NCBI GenBank assembly: GCA_023428135.1
Contig: JAEYZG010000061.1
Location: 1 to 64,000, forward strand
DNA from: Bacteroidota bacterium
GTDB taxonomy: Bacteria > Bacteroidota > Bacteroidia > Cytophagales > Cytophagaceae
Length of the DNA stretch: 64,000 bases
Reading direction: 5' to 3'
Shown here piece by piece: positions 8,360 to 17,874 of the stretch. The stretch's first letter is position 1; every line of letters starts with the position of its first letter. The position numbers and the translations under genes were made by a program. The notes under the pieces were generated by a model. That model was not told the origin of the DNA. It did not search any database and was given only the letters and a program-made list of their open reading frames with translations.

Positions 8360-9787
8360 TTAATCTTTTATAACTGCTTCAGATTTATTCATATCATAAT
8401 TCTTCCTCAATTTCGCTGAAAGCCCCTTTACTGTTTCAGCATACTTAGCATCATTGGCAAGATTGGTAAATTCATCTTTATCATTCTGATGATCATACAA
8501 CTCAACTCCTGCTTTACCTTCATCCCACTCTGTATATCTCCATCTTTCTGTTCGGATACTTCTTCCCATTATATCTTTTCTTTTTACCTGAGTAAAGGCT
8601 GGTTTATCCCAAGTCGCAGAAGGATTCTTCAACAAAGCTGTAAGGCTCTTTCCTTGTAAATGTTTAGGAGCAGGTAGTCCGCATAATTCAGCAAGTGTAG
8701 GATAGATATCAAGGAGTTCTACCGTTCTGGAGGAAGCTTTACCACCCTGACCTGGAACAGATATGATCAATGGCACTCTTGCAGAGTTTTCGAATAAACT
8801 TTGCTTCATCCATTGTCCATGCTGACCAAGATTATACCCATGGTCACTCCAGAACACAATGATGGTATTGTCTGAAAGTTTTAAACGATCCAAAGCATCC
8901 AGAAGTCTGCCTATCTGAGCATCCATAAACGATACAGTAGCGTAGTAAGCTCTCTGAGCCTCTCTCCTTTTCTGCTCATCAAGACCCCAGTGAGGAGGAG
9001 TTGTAAATAAAGCAACTTCAGGAACATCAGCTAAATCGTTTTCTTTTTCTTTAGCTAAAGGCACTTTGTTTTCATCATATAAATCAAAGTACTTTTGAGG
9101 AGCAACATAAGGAGAATGAGGTCTGAAAAATCCTACAGCAAGAAAGAATGGTTCATTTTTCTTCTCTTCTAAAATTTTAATAGCTTCATTAACAATTAAA
9201 CCATCCGTCTGATCTTCATCAGTCCCTCCTGTTGCTCTATATGCCAGAGCACTTCCCAGATGTCTTTCAGGTGTAAGATTTTTTATCAGAGCTTCTTCTG
9301 CTTTATCTCTTCCTTTAGGATTAATCCTCACATTCCAGGAGATAGAATCATCAAGACCATTTGTACCAATCTGACTTGGTACTCCGTAATGAAAGATTTT
9401 TCCAACACGCGCACTATAGTAATCGTTATTCTTGAATAACTGAGGTAGCGTTACTACATCAGGAAGGTTTTTCCTGAAATGTGTTTGTAATTCATAAATA
9501 CCATTAACATCAGGTCTTGTACCAGTAAGCAAGGAAGTTCTGCTTGGACTACATAAAGGAAACTGGTTATAAGCTTTATCAAATCGTACTCCCCTGGCAG
9601 CAAGTCTGTCAATGTTTGGAGACTTCACAAAGGTATTTCCATAACATCCTAAATCGATATTTAAATCATCTGCTGCTATGAACAACACATTATACTTTTT
9701 GCCTGGTTTAGGTTTATCTGAAACAGAAGCAATAGCAGCTCCAAATATGAAAACAGATAAAACTGAAAAGATAATTTTATTTTTCAT
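8360..9787 (-). CDS. Sulfatase, iduronate-2-sulfatase-like
   Basis: 475 residues with a Sec signal peptide (residues 1-20). Metal pair D40-D41, maturation motif C79-S-P-S-R83, VGKIFHYG and WSDHGYNLGQHGQW place it in the same D-H-type subfamily as the sulfatase at 3058, of which it is a diverged paralogue. Exported, FGE-dependent sulfate ester hydrolase. Its neighbours are a large arylsulfatase upstream (64-base gap) and the lectin-like protein downstream (6-base gap), so it is within the module A operon. The substrate is unknown. Confidence 0.93.
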   Translation of the reverse strand: MKNKIIFSVLSVFIFGAAIASVSDKPKPGKKYNVLFIAADDLNIDLGCYGNTFVKSPNIDRLAARGVRFDKAYNQFPLCSPSRTSLLTGTRPDVNGIYELQTHFRKNLPDVVTLPQLFKNNDYYSARVGKIFHYGVPSQIGTNGLDDSISWNVRINPKGRDKAEEALIKNLTPERHLGSALAYRATGGTDEDQTDGLIVNEAIKILEEKKNEPFFLAVGFFRPHSPYVAPQKYFDLYDENKVPLAKEKENDLADVPEVALFTTPPHWGLDEQKRREAQRAYYATVSFMDAQIGRLLDALDRLKLSDNTIIVFWSDHGYNLGQHGQWMKQSLFENSARVPLIISVPGQGGKASSRTVELLDIYPTLAELCGLPAPKHLQGKSLTALLKNPSATWDKPAFTQVKRKDIMGRSIRTERWRYTEWDEGKAGVELYDHQNDKDEFTNLANDAKYAETVKGLSAKLRKNYDMNKSEAVIKD

Positions 9788-9851
9788 TGAATTATAAAAT
9801 TGTAGCGTTGTAATCTAGATTGAATTATAAATAGTGAGTTAATACTTGACC

Positions 9852-12224
9852 TTACTTCTCTTCAGAAATCGTTATCTTATCCTTCTTGACAAATTCAATC
9901 ACAACTTTTTTCAACTTCCCATTGAATTCAAAAGGCACCTGATATCTGTCTGAAACCGGAGCTATGAGATCTCTTCCCACATCCGTACCATCCACTTTGT
10001 TTCCTGCATATACAGTTGCTTCCTTTCTTGTAAAGCTTCTTTCAGCGATTTTTTCATTATTGATGTAAAGCGTTTCAGTCCCTGCAATTTCATTAGCATC
10101 ACCACCATTAAAATGGTAATCAAATCGGAATACTGATTTACCTTTAGGAAGAGGTTTATCTGATACAAGATGGGCTATCTGACTGTTGGACTTATGAGCA
10201 AACTGTAACTTACCTTCTTTTATAAAAAGGCTTATTCCAACATTCTCACCACCAAGAGCAAATAAAACTCCTTCTTCTTTACCGGTGACCAATTCAACTT
10301 CTGCTTTAACACTAAACGATTTTCCTTCATATAAAGGATTGCTCACTCCGACAAGATGATCAACTCCGGGATACAATGTAATGACAGATGATTTCCCATA
10401 TATACTCCTGCCTTCAGGCATGTTATGTGCAGTAAAATCCTTTAATGGAAATACATTATACTTCTTCGCTTCTTCATCAAACAGAGCCTGTAGTTCCTTC
10501 AACTTTTCAGGATACTTAGTAGCAAGGTTAATTCTCTCATTAAAGTCTTCATTCAGATTATACAACTCCCATACATCCTTGCTGAAATCAATTTTCTTTC
10601 CTGACGGATCCGCTCCATCTCCAATATTTATAGTCTGACCTATCTCGTGATGTGCACCTGCCTTCCAGCCATCCTTGTATATGGCTCTGGATCCCGCAAT
10701 CTCATAATACTGTATAGTATGACGTGATGGAGCTTTTGCATTTTCTACAGAATATGCAAGACTGATCCCTTCTACAGCTTTCTGCTTGTATCCGCTAATT
10801 ACCTCTGGTACTTCTGCTTTCGCAAGTTCTAAGGTTGTAGGAAGCACATCAATCACATGTCCGTACTGATGCCTGATGCCTCCTTTTTCTTTAATGACTT
10901 TAGGATAGGAAATAATAAGAGGATTACGTGTCCCTCCTTCTGTATTCGCATCTGCTTTCCAGAATCTGAATGGAGTATTGGCCGCCATTGCCCAGCCAAT
11001 AGGATAGTCAGTACTTGATTCATCTGTACCTATGATGTCGCGGGCATTTAATATCGCATCAATACGTTCCTCACCTTTTAACTTGTTTATCTGAGGATTA
11101 ACAGTACCATATTGACTTCCGCCTTTGCTGGCTCCGTTATCACCCAGAACAATAGCTATCAGCGTATTATCCAACTGATCTATCTGCTCTAAATAATTGA
11201 TGATTCTACCAATCTCATAATCAGTATAGGAATAAAAAGCAGCATATACCTCCATAAAATGAGCATAAGCTTTCTTCTCCTTTTCTGACAGGTCTTTCCA
11301 GGCTTTTACATTCGGATTCCGCTCAGGAAGAACGGTATTAGCGGGAATAATACCCAGCTTCTTTTGTCTTTCGATTACAACTTTTCTGTATTCATCCCAG
11401 CCAAGGTCAAACTTGCCTTTGTATTTATCTATCCACTCCTTTGCTACCTGATGTGGGGAATGAGTAGCCCCAGTAGCAAGGTATAGAAAGAAAGGTTTTT
11501 CAGGATCTGAAGATTTCTGATTTGCAATGTATTTGATTGCTTTATCAGCCAATAACTCATTCAGGTGTTTTGTATTTGGCTCAATGCTTAACTTAGTCTG
11601 ATCTTCCCATAACTCAGGATGCCACTGATCAGTAGCTCCCGGATGAAAACCATAAAAGTGATCAAAGCCTCTTCCCGTCGGCCATCTGTTGAATGGCCCT
11701 GCCTGAGAATTTTCCACAACAGGGGTTAAGTGCCATTTTCCTAAAGCAAAAGTATTATAACCATTCTCTCGAAGAATTTCAGCTACTGTGGCCTTTTCAA
11801 AGGGAATACGAGTATCATATCCGGGAAAGTCAATAGCTGCAGGCGTTAACAAACCAACATGCACCGAGTGATGATTTCTACCCGTTAGCAATGCAGCTCT
11901 TGTTGGAGAACATATTGCGGTGGTGTGAAAATTAGTAAATCTCAAACCATTGTTTGCAATCCTTTCAATATTGGGTGTCTCAACCAAACCTCCAAAAGGC
12001 GTTGTGGCTCCGAAGCCGGCATCATCAATTAAGATCCATACAATATTAGGAGCATCTGGTGAGGCTTTTTTATTAAATTGAATTTTGTATGGTACAGACT
12101 CCGGTAAAGTCTTTCCAATCTCCCCTTCAAACTTTTGCTCCGGACTGTACTGACCGAAGGAAGGAAGAGATAAAAAAAGAGATGCAATAAATGCAGCTCC
12201 TTTAGATTTAAGGTGGTTACTCAT
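9852..12224 (-). CDS. Large arylsulfatase with C-terminal beta-sandwich domain
   Basis: 790 residues. Signal peptide 1-24; catalytic domain about 58-580 with D67-D68, maturation motif C105-S-P-T-R109 followed by AALLTGRN, GKWHL and LGDNGASKGG; then about 200 residues (600-790) with alternating strands, resembling a LamG-like module. The size and architecture fit the large bacterial arylsulfatases (arylsulfatase of the PAS/AtsA type plus an extension). The sequence is clearly paralogous to the product of 15494-17833, with shared blocks such as TGRGF-H-FYGF and SYTDYEIGR. Exported and FGE-dependent. It sits between the rhodanese-thioredoxin gene (26-base gap) and a further sulfatase. Confidence 0.93.
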   Translation of the reverse strand: MSNHLKSKGAAFIASLFLSLPSFGQYSPEQKFEGEIGKTLPESVPYKIQFNKKASPDAPNIVWILIDDAGFGATTPFGGLVETPNIERIANNGLRFTNFHTTAICSPTRAALLTGRNHHSVHVGLLTPAAIDFPGYDTRIPFEKATVAEILRENGYNTFALGKWHLTPVVENSQAGPFNRWPTGRGFDHFYGFHPGATDQWHPELWEDQTKLSIEPNTKHLNELLADKAIKYIANQKSSDPEKPFFLYLATGATHSPHQVAKEWIDKYKGKFDLGWDEYRKVVIERQKKLGIIPANTVLPERNPNVKAWKDLSEKEKKAYAHFMEVYAAFYSYTDYEIGRIINYLEQIDQLDNTLIAIVLGDNGASKGGSQYGTVNPQINKLKGEERIDAILNARDIIGTDESSTDYPIGWAMAANTPFRFWKADANTEGGTRNPLIISYPKVIKEKGGIRHQYGHVIDVLPTTLELAKAEVPEVISGYKQKAVEGISLAYSVENAKAPSRHTIQYYEIAGSRAIYKDGWKAGAHHEIGQTINIGDGADPSGKKIDFSKDVWELYNLNEDFNERINLATKYPEKLKELQALFDEEAKKYNVFPLKDFTAHNMPEGRSIYGKSSVITLYPGVDHLVGVSNPLYEGKSFSVKAEVELVTGKEEGVLFALGGENVGISLFIKEGKLQFAHKSNSQIAHLVSDKPLPKGKSVFRFDYHFNGGDANEIAGTETLYINNEKIAERSFTRKEATVYAGNKVDGTDVGRDLIAPVSDRYQVPFEFNGKLKKVVIEFVKKDKITISEEK

Positions 12225-12250
12225 TTTATTATAAGATTATGTATATGCAA

Positions 12251-13009
12251 TTAATGACCGCTAACTGGTTTCTCTAATGATGCTGATTTATTCTGAATAG
12301 CAAGAATTTCTTTCTCAATTACTGCAGTTGAACTGAAACCTGTTTTTTGCCATACTATTTTACCATCCTTATATAAAATCAATGCTGGCAAAGAATTTAT
12401 ATTCAGATCTATTCCCAATTGTTTATTCTCAAAGAATTCAATTTTTACAACTTTAAGATCTTTAGGATGGTTTTGAGAAAGGCTGTCAATAACCGGTATC
12501 AGTTTCTTGCAGCCTCCACAATATTTTGATCCGATGTCTACTAGCACAATGTTTTCAGATTGAATTAGCTTTTTATATTGATCTGAAGTAAGACCACTCC
12601 CGGTAGCACTTTCCACCGGCTTACCTGATCCTACCCAATTGCTGAAACCACCAGGGAGTTCATACACTTCTGAAAAACCTTCTGATTGCAACTTCTTTCT
12701 CAGAGTCTTACTCCTTCCATTTCCAATGGAGTAAACAAATACTGGTTTATTCTTTTTTAATTTGCTTACCTGCTTCTGGTAATCAGCTTCATCAGAGACA
12801 TTTAAGTTGATTGCCCCTTTTAAATGATTTTGCTGATATTCTTCAAATGAACGGGCATCGATAATCTGAGCTTTAGCTCCTTCCTTATTCACTTTGTCTT
12901 CAAACTCTTTAAGCGTTAGAGATGCGCTCTTATCTTCCTGCGCCTGTATACTAAGAGAATAAGTAAAAGCAAAAGCCAATATGAGTACTAGTCTGATCAT
13001 GTTTTTCAT
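12251..13009 (-). CDS. Exported rhodanese-like/thioredoxin fusion protein
   Basis: 252 residues with a signal peptide (1-23). The rhodanese-like domain (about 30-132) has IIDARSFEEYQQNHLKGAIN and PGGFSNWV, but the catalytic cysteine is replaced by serine (S94 in VYSIGNGRS), so sulfur transfer by this domain is unlikely. The thioredoxin-fold domain (about 138-240) carries C164-G-G-C167 and the cis-proline SLPALILYKDGK. It is probably a periplasmic redox protein. The setting between a TonB-dependent receptor and an arylsulfatase, in an operon that depends on FGE, suggests it could supply thiol reducing power to FGE or keep sulfatase cysteines reduced; that link is inference. Confidence 0.88.
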   Translation of the reverse strand: MKNMIRLVLILAFAFTYSLSIQAQEDKSASLTLKEFEDKVNKEGAKAQIIDARSFEEYQQNHLKGAINLNVSDEADYQKQVSKLKKNKPVFVYSIGNGRSKTLRKKLQSEGFSEVYELPGGFSNWVGSGKPVESATGSGLTSDQYKKLIQSENIVLVDIGSKYCGGCKKLIPVIDSLSQNHPKDLKVVKIEFFENKQLGIDLNINSLPALILYKDGKIVWQKTGFSSTAVIEKEILAIQNKSASLEKPVSGH

Positions 13010-13025
13010 AGCTTATATTTTTATG

Positions 13026-15473
13026 TTAAAATTCTTTTTCTCCAAATTCACTTGATGGCAGTTTCACCTTCTTGGCAGACTGGGTAAGGCTATAACTGAC
13101 ATTAATAAAGAATACATCCTTTTCCTGAATGTAATTTGTTGTTGTATAGAAGTTAACTCCTCTTGTTGTTATTCTCTGTTCATTGGATTTGATTAGTCCA
13201 AAATCAATATTCTGCCATTGTACTAAAGCACTCAGTCTTCCATTCAGGAAAGTCTTTTTCAATGATAAATTCGGACTTACAAATCTTGAATCTTCACCTT
13301 GTGCAGTTGGTCTTTCAGACAGGTAATTCAGATTGAACTGAAGAGACAAAGTTTTAGATAATTGAAAATTATGATTAGTATTAAAAGAATAAGCGAAAGC
13401 CGAATTCCTTACCTGCACTGTATTATTAAACAGCATACCGGCTATTCTATAGTTATAAATATTTCCTCCCAGATAAACAGACCACCATTTTACAGGCTTC
13501 ACGTTTATACCTGTCTCAATTCCCCACACATGTGCTTTTCCGGCATTAGTGAATATCCTGTTCAGAATAGTATCGTTGTATGCACTATTCACTCTGTTTA
13601 CAACATTTTTTATTTCCTGATTGTAAAGGGTAATAAAAACGGAACCTTCATTTTTTATATCTTTTATAAGACCGATTTCGGAAAGGTTTACAAACTCAGG
13701 CAGAATTCTCGGATCTCCTTGTTCAAGTGTTTCAGAATGTTCTCTTTCCGGATATGGATTTAATTCATTGCTTGTTGACCTCTGAACCCTTCTGTTGAAT
13801 CCACCTTTCGCTCTTAATGTGCTATTAAGATTATAACTTAAATTAAGTGAAGGAAATAAGCTTGATAAGTTAAGTTCATAAGGTTCATCAAGTTTATCAG
13901 CTTCAAATTTTCTGTAAGAATACTCATATCTAAGTCCGGCTACATAGCTTAACTTTTTACCTTTCCCTGAGTATTGAGAATAAACACTATGAATCTGATT
14001 TAAAACCTTGATATCAGAGCTGAATTCAGGAACAATGCTATATTGACCTGTACCAAGTATGGCATCTTTATATAAATAAGCTCCTGTCTGTTGCTGGTAT
14101 CTTGCCTGATATCCGGTTTCCAGTTTACCCTTTCCAATACTTAAAGCATAATCAATTCTACCTCTAAGACCATGAATCGGACTGTTACCAGTATTCAAAA
14201 CATAATCCATGGTATCAGCATGATTATATAAGCTGGTATTAAGATTTTTGGTATATCCGTCAAGAACAGCATATTCATACAGCCCTGACAATGTTAGAAG
14301 AGATTTATTTCTGAACTTATGGGAATAGTCAATATTTGCCAAAGAAAAATTACCTTGTTTCTTTACAAGGTTTGAGTTAAAATATTCAATACTTGCCAAG
14401 GGTTGTTCTGTATTGATATCTTTTTTAAAGTTCTTATAACTTATATCTGCTCTTCTATATTGAACCTTTTGACCATTGTAAAAACCAACATTAAATGTAT
14501 TGGCCTCATTGGGGGAGTACGTCACTAAAGCCCTTGCTGAATAATTGGTTCTTTTAAAACTTCTTTCTCCAACTGATGGAAAAGAAGTAAACCTGTTATC
14601 GAACGTGGTGTTTACATCACCTTCCCTTCTTCCTGCCATATCATTCTGCTGATAACTACCACCTACAGACACATCCCATTTCTCCTTTTTATAATTAAGG
14701 GTTGCGTCTATTCCGTATCTATAAGGCTTCTCCCGATTTGAAAAATCATTAACACTTGGCAGACCGTATTGAACGTTTGAATTAAAACTTAAACCATCAT
14801 CCACGCCTTTTTTAGTAGTGATATTAATAATACCTGCCTTACCATCCGCATCATACTTTGCAGAGGAAGACGTTATAATCTCTATATTTTCAATAGCATT
14901 TGCAGGGATCTGCGACAGCACTGTCTTCAGGTCACTTAAAACAGGTTTTTCATTTACAAGAATCAAAAAACCAGCAGAACCTCTTAGTCTAATATCGCCC
15001 TCTGCATTCACACTTACAGAAGGCATGTTTTTCAAAACATCTATAGCGGTCCCACCTTTTGCGGCGTCAATCTGATTTGCTTTAAAAACCTGCTTAAAAG
15101 GCGTTTGCTGCTGCCCATTCACTACCACTTCTTTTAAAGAGGATGAATTCTCTTCTGTTAAAATATCGCCCAGGTTTATCGGGCCTGAACCGTCTGTTGA
15201 TATGTTCTTTATTTCCCTGGCATTATAACCAATTGAAGTAACCTTTAAATGATAATTACCGGACTTCAAATTTTTAAATTCAAATAATCCAGTACTATCG
15301 GTTAATCTACCATCAAGCAGAGCATTATCTTCTCCCTTGTAAATAGTGACATTTACAAACTCAATTGGTTTCCTATTAAAAGAATCTATGATTCTCCCCT
15401 TAATAGTTGACTGGGCGTAAGCACCAGTAACCAAAAAGGAAAAAACCATTAACAGAAAATTTCTTTCTCTCAT
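13026..15473 (-). CDS. TonB-dependent outer-membrane receptor (OMP_b-brl_3 type)
   Basis: 815 residues. Signal peptide 1-20, a carboxypeptidase-regulatory-like domain (about 22-105, STIKGRIIDSFNRKPIEFVN), a plug (about 112-215, with GTAIDVLKNMPSVSV, IRLRG and IINITTKKG) and a long beta-barrel rich in aromatic strands. It is shorter than the SusC proteins and lacks their SusC-specific plug block, so it is a separate receptor, of the outer-membrane barrel family 3 type. It lies 20 bases below the arylsulfatase gene and 16 bases above the thioredoxin gene, so it is part of module A and may import a desulfated product, sulfate-bearing ligand or metal. The ligand cannot be deduced. Confidence 0.9.
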   Translation of the reverse strand: MRERNFLLMVFSFLVTGAYAQSTIKGRIIDSFNRKPIEFVNVTIYKGEDNALLDGRLTDSTGLFEFKNLKSGNYHLKVTSIGYNAREIKNISTDGSGPINLGDILTEENSSSLKEVVVNGQQQTPFKQVFKANQIDAAKGGTAIDVLKNMPSVSVNAEGDIRLRGSAGFLILVNEKPVLSDLKTVLSQIPANAIENIEIITSSSAKYDADGKAGIINITTKKGVDDGLSFNSNVQYGLPSVNDFSNREKPYRYGIDATLNYKKEKWDVSVGGSYQQNDMAGRREGDVNTTFDNRFTSFPSVGERSFKRTNYSARALVTYSPNEANTFNVGFYNGQKVQYRRADISYKNFKKDINTEQPLASIEYFNSNLVKKQGNFSLANIDYSHKFRNKSLLTLSGLYEYAVLDGYTKNLNTSLYNHADTMDYVLNTGNSPIHGLRGRIDYALSIGKGKLETGYQARYQQQTGAYLYKDAILGTGQYSIVPEFSSDIKVLNQIHSVYSQYSGKGKKLSYVAGLRYEYSYRKFEADKLDEPYELNLSSLFPSLNLSYNLNSTLRAKGGFNRRVQRSTSNELNPYPEREHSETLEQGDPRILPEFVNLSEIGLIKDIKNEGSVFITLYNQEIKNVVNRVNSAYNDTILNRIFTNAGKAHVWGIETGINVKPVKWWSVYLGGNIYNYRIAGMLFNNTVQVRNSAFAYSFNTNHNFQLSKTLSLQFNLNYLSERPTAQGEDSRFVSPNLSLKKTFLNGRLSALVQWQNIDFGLIKSNEQRITTRGVNFYTTTNYIQEKDVFFINVSYSLTQSAKKVKLPSSEFGEKEF

Positions 15474-15493
15474 TTTATTAATCTCTATTCATA

Positions 15494-17833
15494 TTATTTA
15501 TCCTTATCATCATTCGAAGAAACTTCCTCAACAGCCTGATCAATTACAATCTTTGAAACCAATCCATTAAATGGAGCAGGTGCTTTATAGATATTCGTTA
15601 CCGGTACATTAAGATCCTTTCCTACACTAATTCCCTCGCTGGCAACAGAGTTGAGATAACTCTTCCTTGATTTTAAACTTTGACTACCAAACTTTTCATT
15701 ATTAATGAATATGGCCACAGAGGTCAGATCAGGATAATCTATTTTGATAGTAGCCTTACCGGGAGGTAACTGTTTATCAGAGATTAAAGTAATCTCCTTA
15801 ACACCGTCATTTAATGTATAATGCAGTTTCCCATTAATAAAATAAAGCGCATTTCCACCGGAATATCCCCCACTTGCGAATACTACACCCTGTGGAACTT
15901 CTTTAGGTATTTCTACATCAACAGTAATCTGCAAAGGCTTCTTTCCAATATTTATTTTGGTCTTACCTGTCGTTCCCTGATAGATAATAGATTTCTTTCT
16001 TACGACTGGCTCAGGTACTCCAGCTCTATAGTCTCTTAATGGATATACATTATTCTTTCTGGCTTCTGCATCAAACAAAGCTTTCAATTCTTTAAGCTTA
16101 TCGGGATATTTAGCAGCTAGATCTTTTAATTCAGTAGGATCATCTATAAGGTTATAGAGCTCCCATTTATCTTCAGAAAATGGACGAGGATTAAAGTTAG
16201 GATCAGCATTACTGGTATCACTGAAAATATTTCTTGGATGGTATACAGAAGCTTTCCATCCATCTTTATAGATAGCTCTTCCTCCATGCAATTCATAGTA
16301 TTGTACTGTATGTCTGGTCTCAGCCTGTGCATTTTCAAAAGTGTTATTGAAAGCAGCTCCATGAAAAGGAGTTTGTTTGTAACCATTTATAACTTCAGGT
16401 ACTTTAACTTCTGTTAACTCAATGGTAGTAGGAAGAATATCCGTAACATGTCCGTATTGAGCTCTGATTACACCTTTATCTTTAATTCCTTTAGGGTAAT
16501 GAACAATCAATGGATTACGGGTACCACCCTCAGAATTCGCATCACTTTTCCAGTATCTGAAAGGAGTATTCATGGCCTGTGACCACCCTAGCGGATAATT
16601 CGGAGAAGTAAGTTCCGTTCCTATTTTATCTATGTTTGTTAAAAGGAAAGATATATCATCACCACTTGCTTTGTTTGAAGTTCCCAGCGTTCCAGTGTAG
16701 GTTCCTTCTTTACTTCCACCATTGTCTCCTATCAAAAGAAATATTGCAGTATTATCAAGTTGATCGATCTGTTTCAGATAATTTACTACACGACCTATTT
16801 CATAATCAGTATAAGATAGAAATCCTGCATACACTTCGATGAAACGAGCATATACTTTTTGTTCTTCAGGTGATAAGGAGTTCCAGACCTTTATTCCATT
16901 CTGACGAGGTGGTAAGGTTGCATTCTTAGAAATATAACCCAGATCCTTTTGTCTTTTGAAGACTGCTTCTCTATATGCATCCCACCCCTTGTCAAATTTG
17001 CCTTTATACTTATCACTCCATTCTTTAGCGACCTGATGAGGTGAATGTGTTGCTCCCGGAGCTAAGTAAAGGAAGAATGGCTTATCAGAATCAGCTGATT
17101 TTTGATTGGCGATATAAGCTATTGCCTTGTCGGCCAGAAGCTGATTAAGATGCTTGGTATTAGGTTCTATATCTATATAGTTATTTTCTTCTACAAGATT
17201 AGGATGCCACTGATCGGTTGAACCTCCCAGGAATCCATAAAAATGTTCAAATCCTCTCCCTGTAGGCCATCTGTTATATGGACCAGCAGCTGTCACATCT
17301 TTAGAAACCTGACCATGCCATTTGCCTAAAGCAAAAGTATTGTACCCATTTTCTTTAAAGATCTCTGCAACAGTTCCTGCTTCAAAAGGAATATCACCAT
17401 TGTATCCTGGTGTTCCGATTCCCAGCTCAGCATGATGTCCCATTCCTACTGAATGAGAATTTCTGCCTGTCAGCAAAGAAGCTCTTGTCGGACTACATAA
17501 ACCTGTTGTATGAAAATTGGTATACCTTAAACCATTATTGGCAAGATATTCAAATGTCGGTGTCTCTATAAGACCACCAAATGCAGAAGTTGCACCGAAA
17601 CCTACATCATCAAGCATGACCCATACTACATTTGGCGCACCTTTGGGAGCCTTCACTCTTTCTGGCCAAACCTGCTCTGTTCCCTCAAGCGTGTTTCCTA
17701 TTTTTCCGGTAAACGGCTTTGCAGGATCATGCTGAGCAAAGGAACTAACAGGTACCAGAAAACTTATAATCAAGCCTGATAACACAGGCTTGATTATGGA
17801 TTTTGAATAATACACCAGGAATTTCTTTTTCAT
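15494..17833 (-). CDS. Large arylsulfatase with C-terminal beta-sandwich domain (paralogue)
   Basis: 779 residues. Long signal region (1-33), catalytic domain with D75-D76, maturation motif C113-S-P-T-R117 followed by ASLLTGRN, GKWHG, and LIGDNGGSKEG; C-terminal strand-rich extension from about residue 600. It is a paralogue of the 790-residue enzyme at 9852, with nearly the same domain order. It is 41 bases downstream of susD1, so it is the first enzyme of module A and would be made together with the SusCD transporter. Exported; needs FGE. The substrate is not visible, but the architecture fits aryl or alkyl sulfate as well as glycan sulfate. Confidence 0.93.
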   Translation of the reverse strand: MKKKFLVYYSKSIIKPVLSGLIISFLVPVSSFAQHDPAKPFTGKIGNTLEGTEQVWPERVKAPKGAPNVVWVMLDDVGFGATSAFGGLIETPTFEYLANNGLRYTNFHTTGLCSPTRASLLTGRNSHSVGMGHHAELGIGTPGYNGDIPFEAGTVAEIFKENGYNTFALGKWHGQVSKDVTAAGPYNRWPTGRGFEHFYGFLGGSTDQWHPNLVEENNYIDIEPNTKHLNQLLADKAIAYIANQKSADSDKPFFLYLAPGATHSPHQVAKEWSDKYKGKFDKGWDAYREAVFKRQKDLGYISKNATLPPRQNGIKVWNSLSPEEQKVYARFIEVYAGFLSYTDYEIGRVVNYLKQIDQLDNTAIFLLIGDNGGSKEGTYTGTLGTSNKASGDDISFLLTNIDKIGTELTSPNYPLGWSQAMNTPFRYWKSDANSEGGTRNPLIVHYPKGIKDKGVIRAQYGHVTDILPTTIELTEVKVPEVINGYKQTPFHGAAFNNTFENAQAETRHTVQYYELHGGRAIYKDGWKASVYHPRNIFSDTSNADPNFNPRPFSEDKWELYNLIDDPTELKDLAAKYPDKLKELKALFDAEARKNNVYPLRDYRAGVPEPVVRKKSIIYQGTTGKTKINIGKKPLQITVDVEIPKEVPQGVVFASGGYSGGNALYFINGKLHYTLNDGVKEITLISDKQLPPGKATIKIDYPDLTSVAIFINNEKFGSQSLKSRKSYLNSVASEGISVGKDLNVPVTNIYKAPAPFNGLVSKIVIDQAVEEVSSNDDKDK

Positions 17834-17874
17834 CTTTGTAGTTTAAAGCTATCTAATATGAACAGTTGGTTTTA

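Noticed and set aside
13362..13763. 133-codon frame on the plus strand
   Set aside because: It lies antisense to the TonB receptor gene, whose frame, domains and spacing fit the operon; the antisense frame has no domain.
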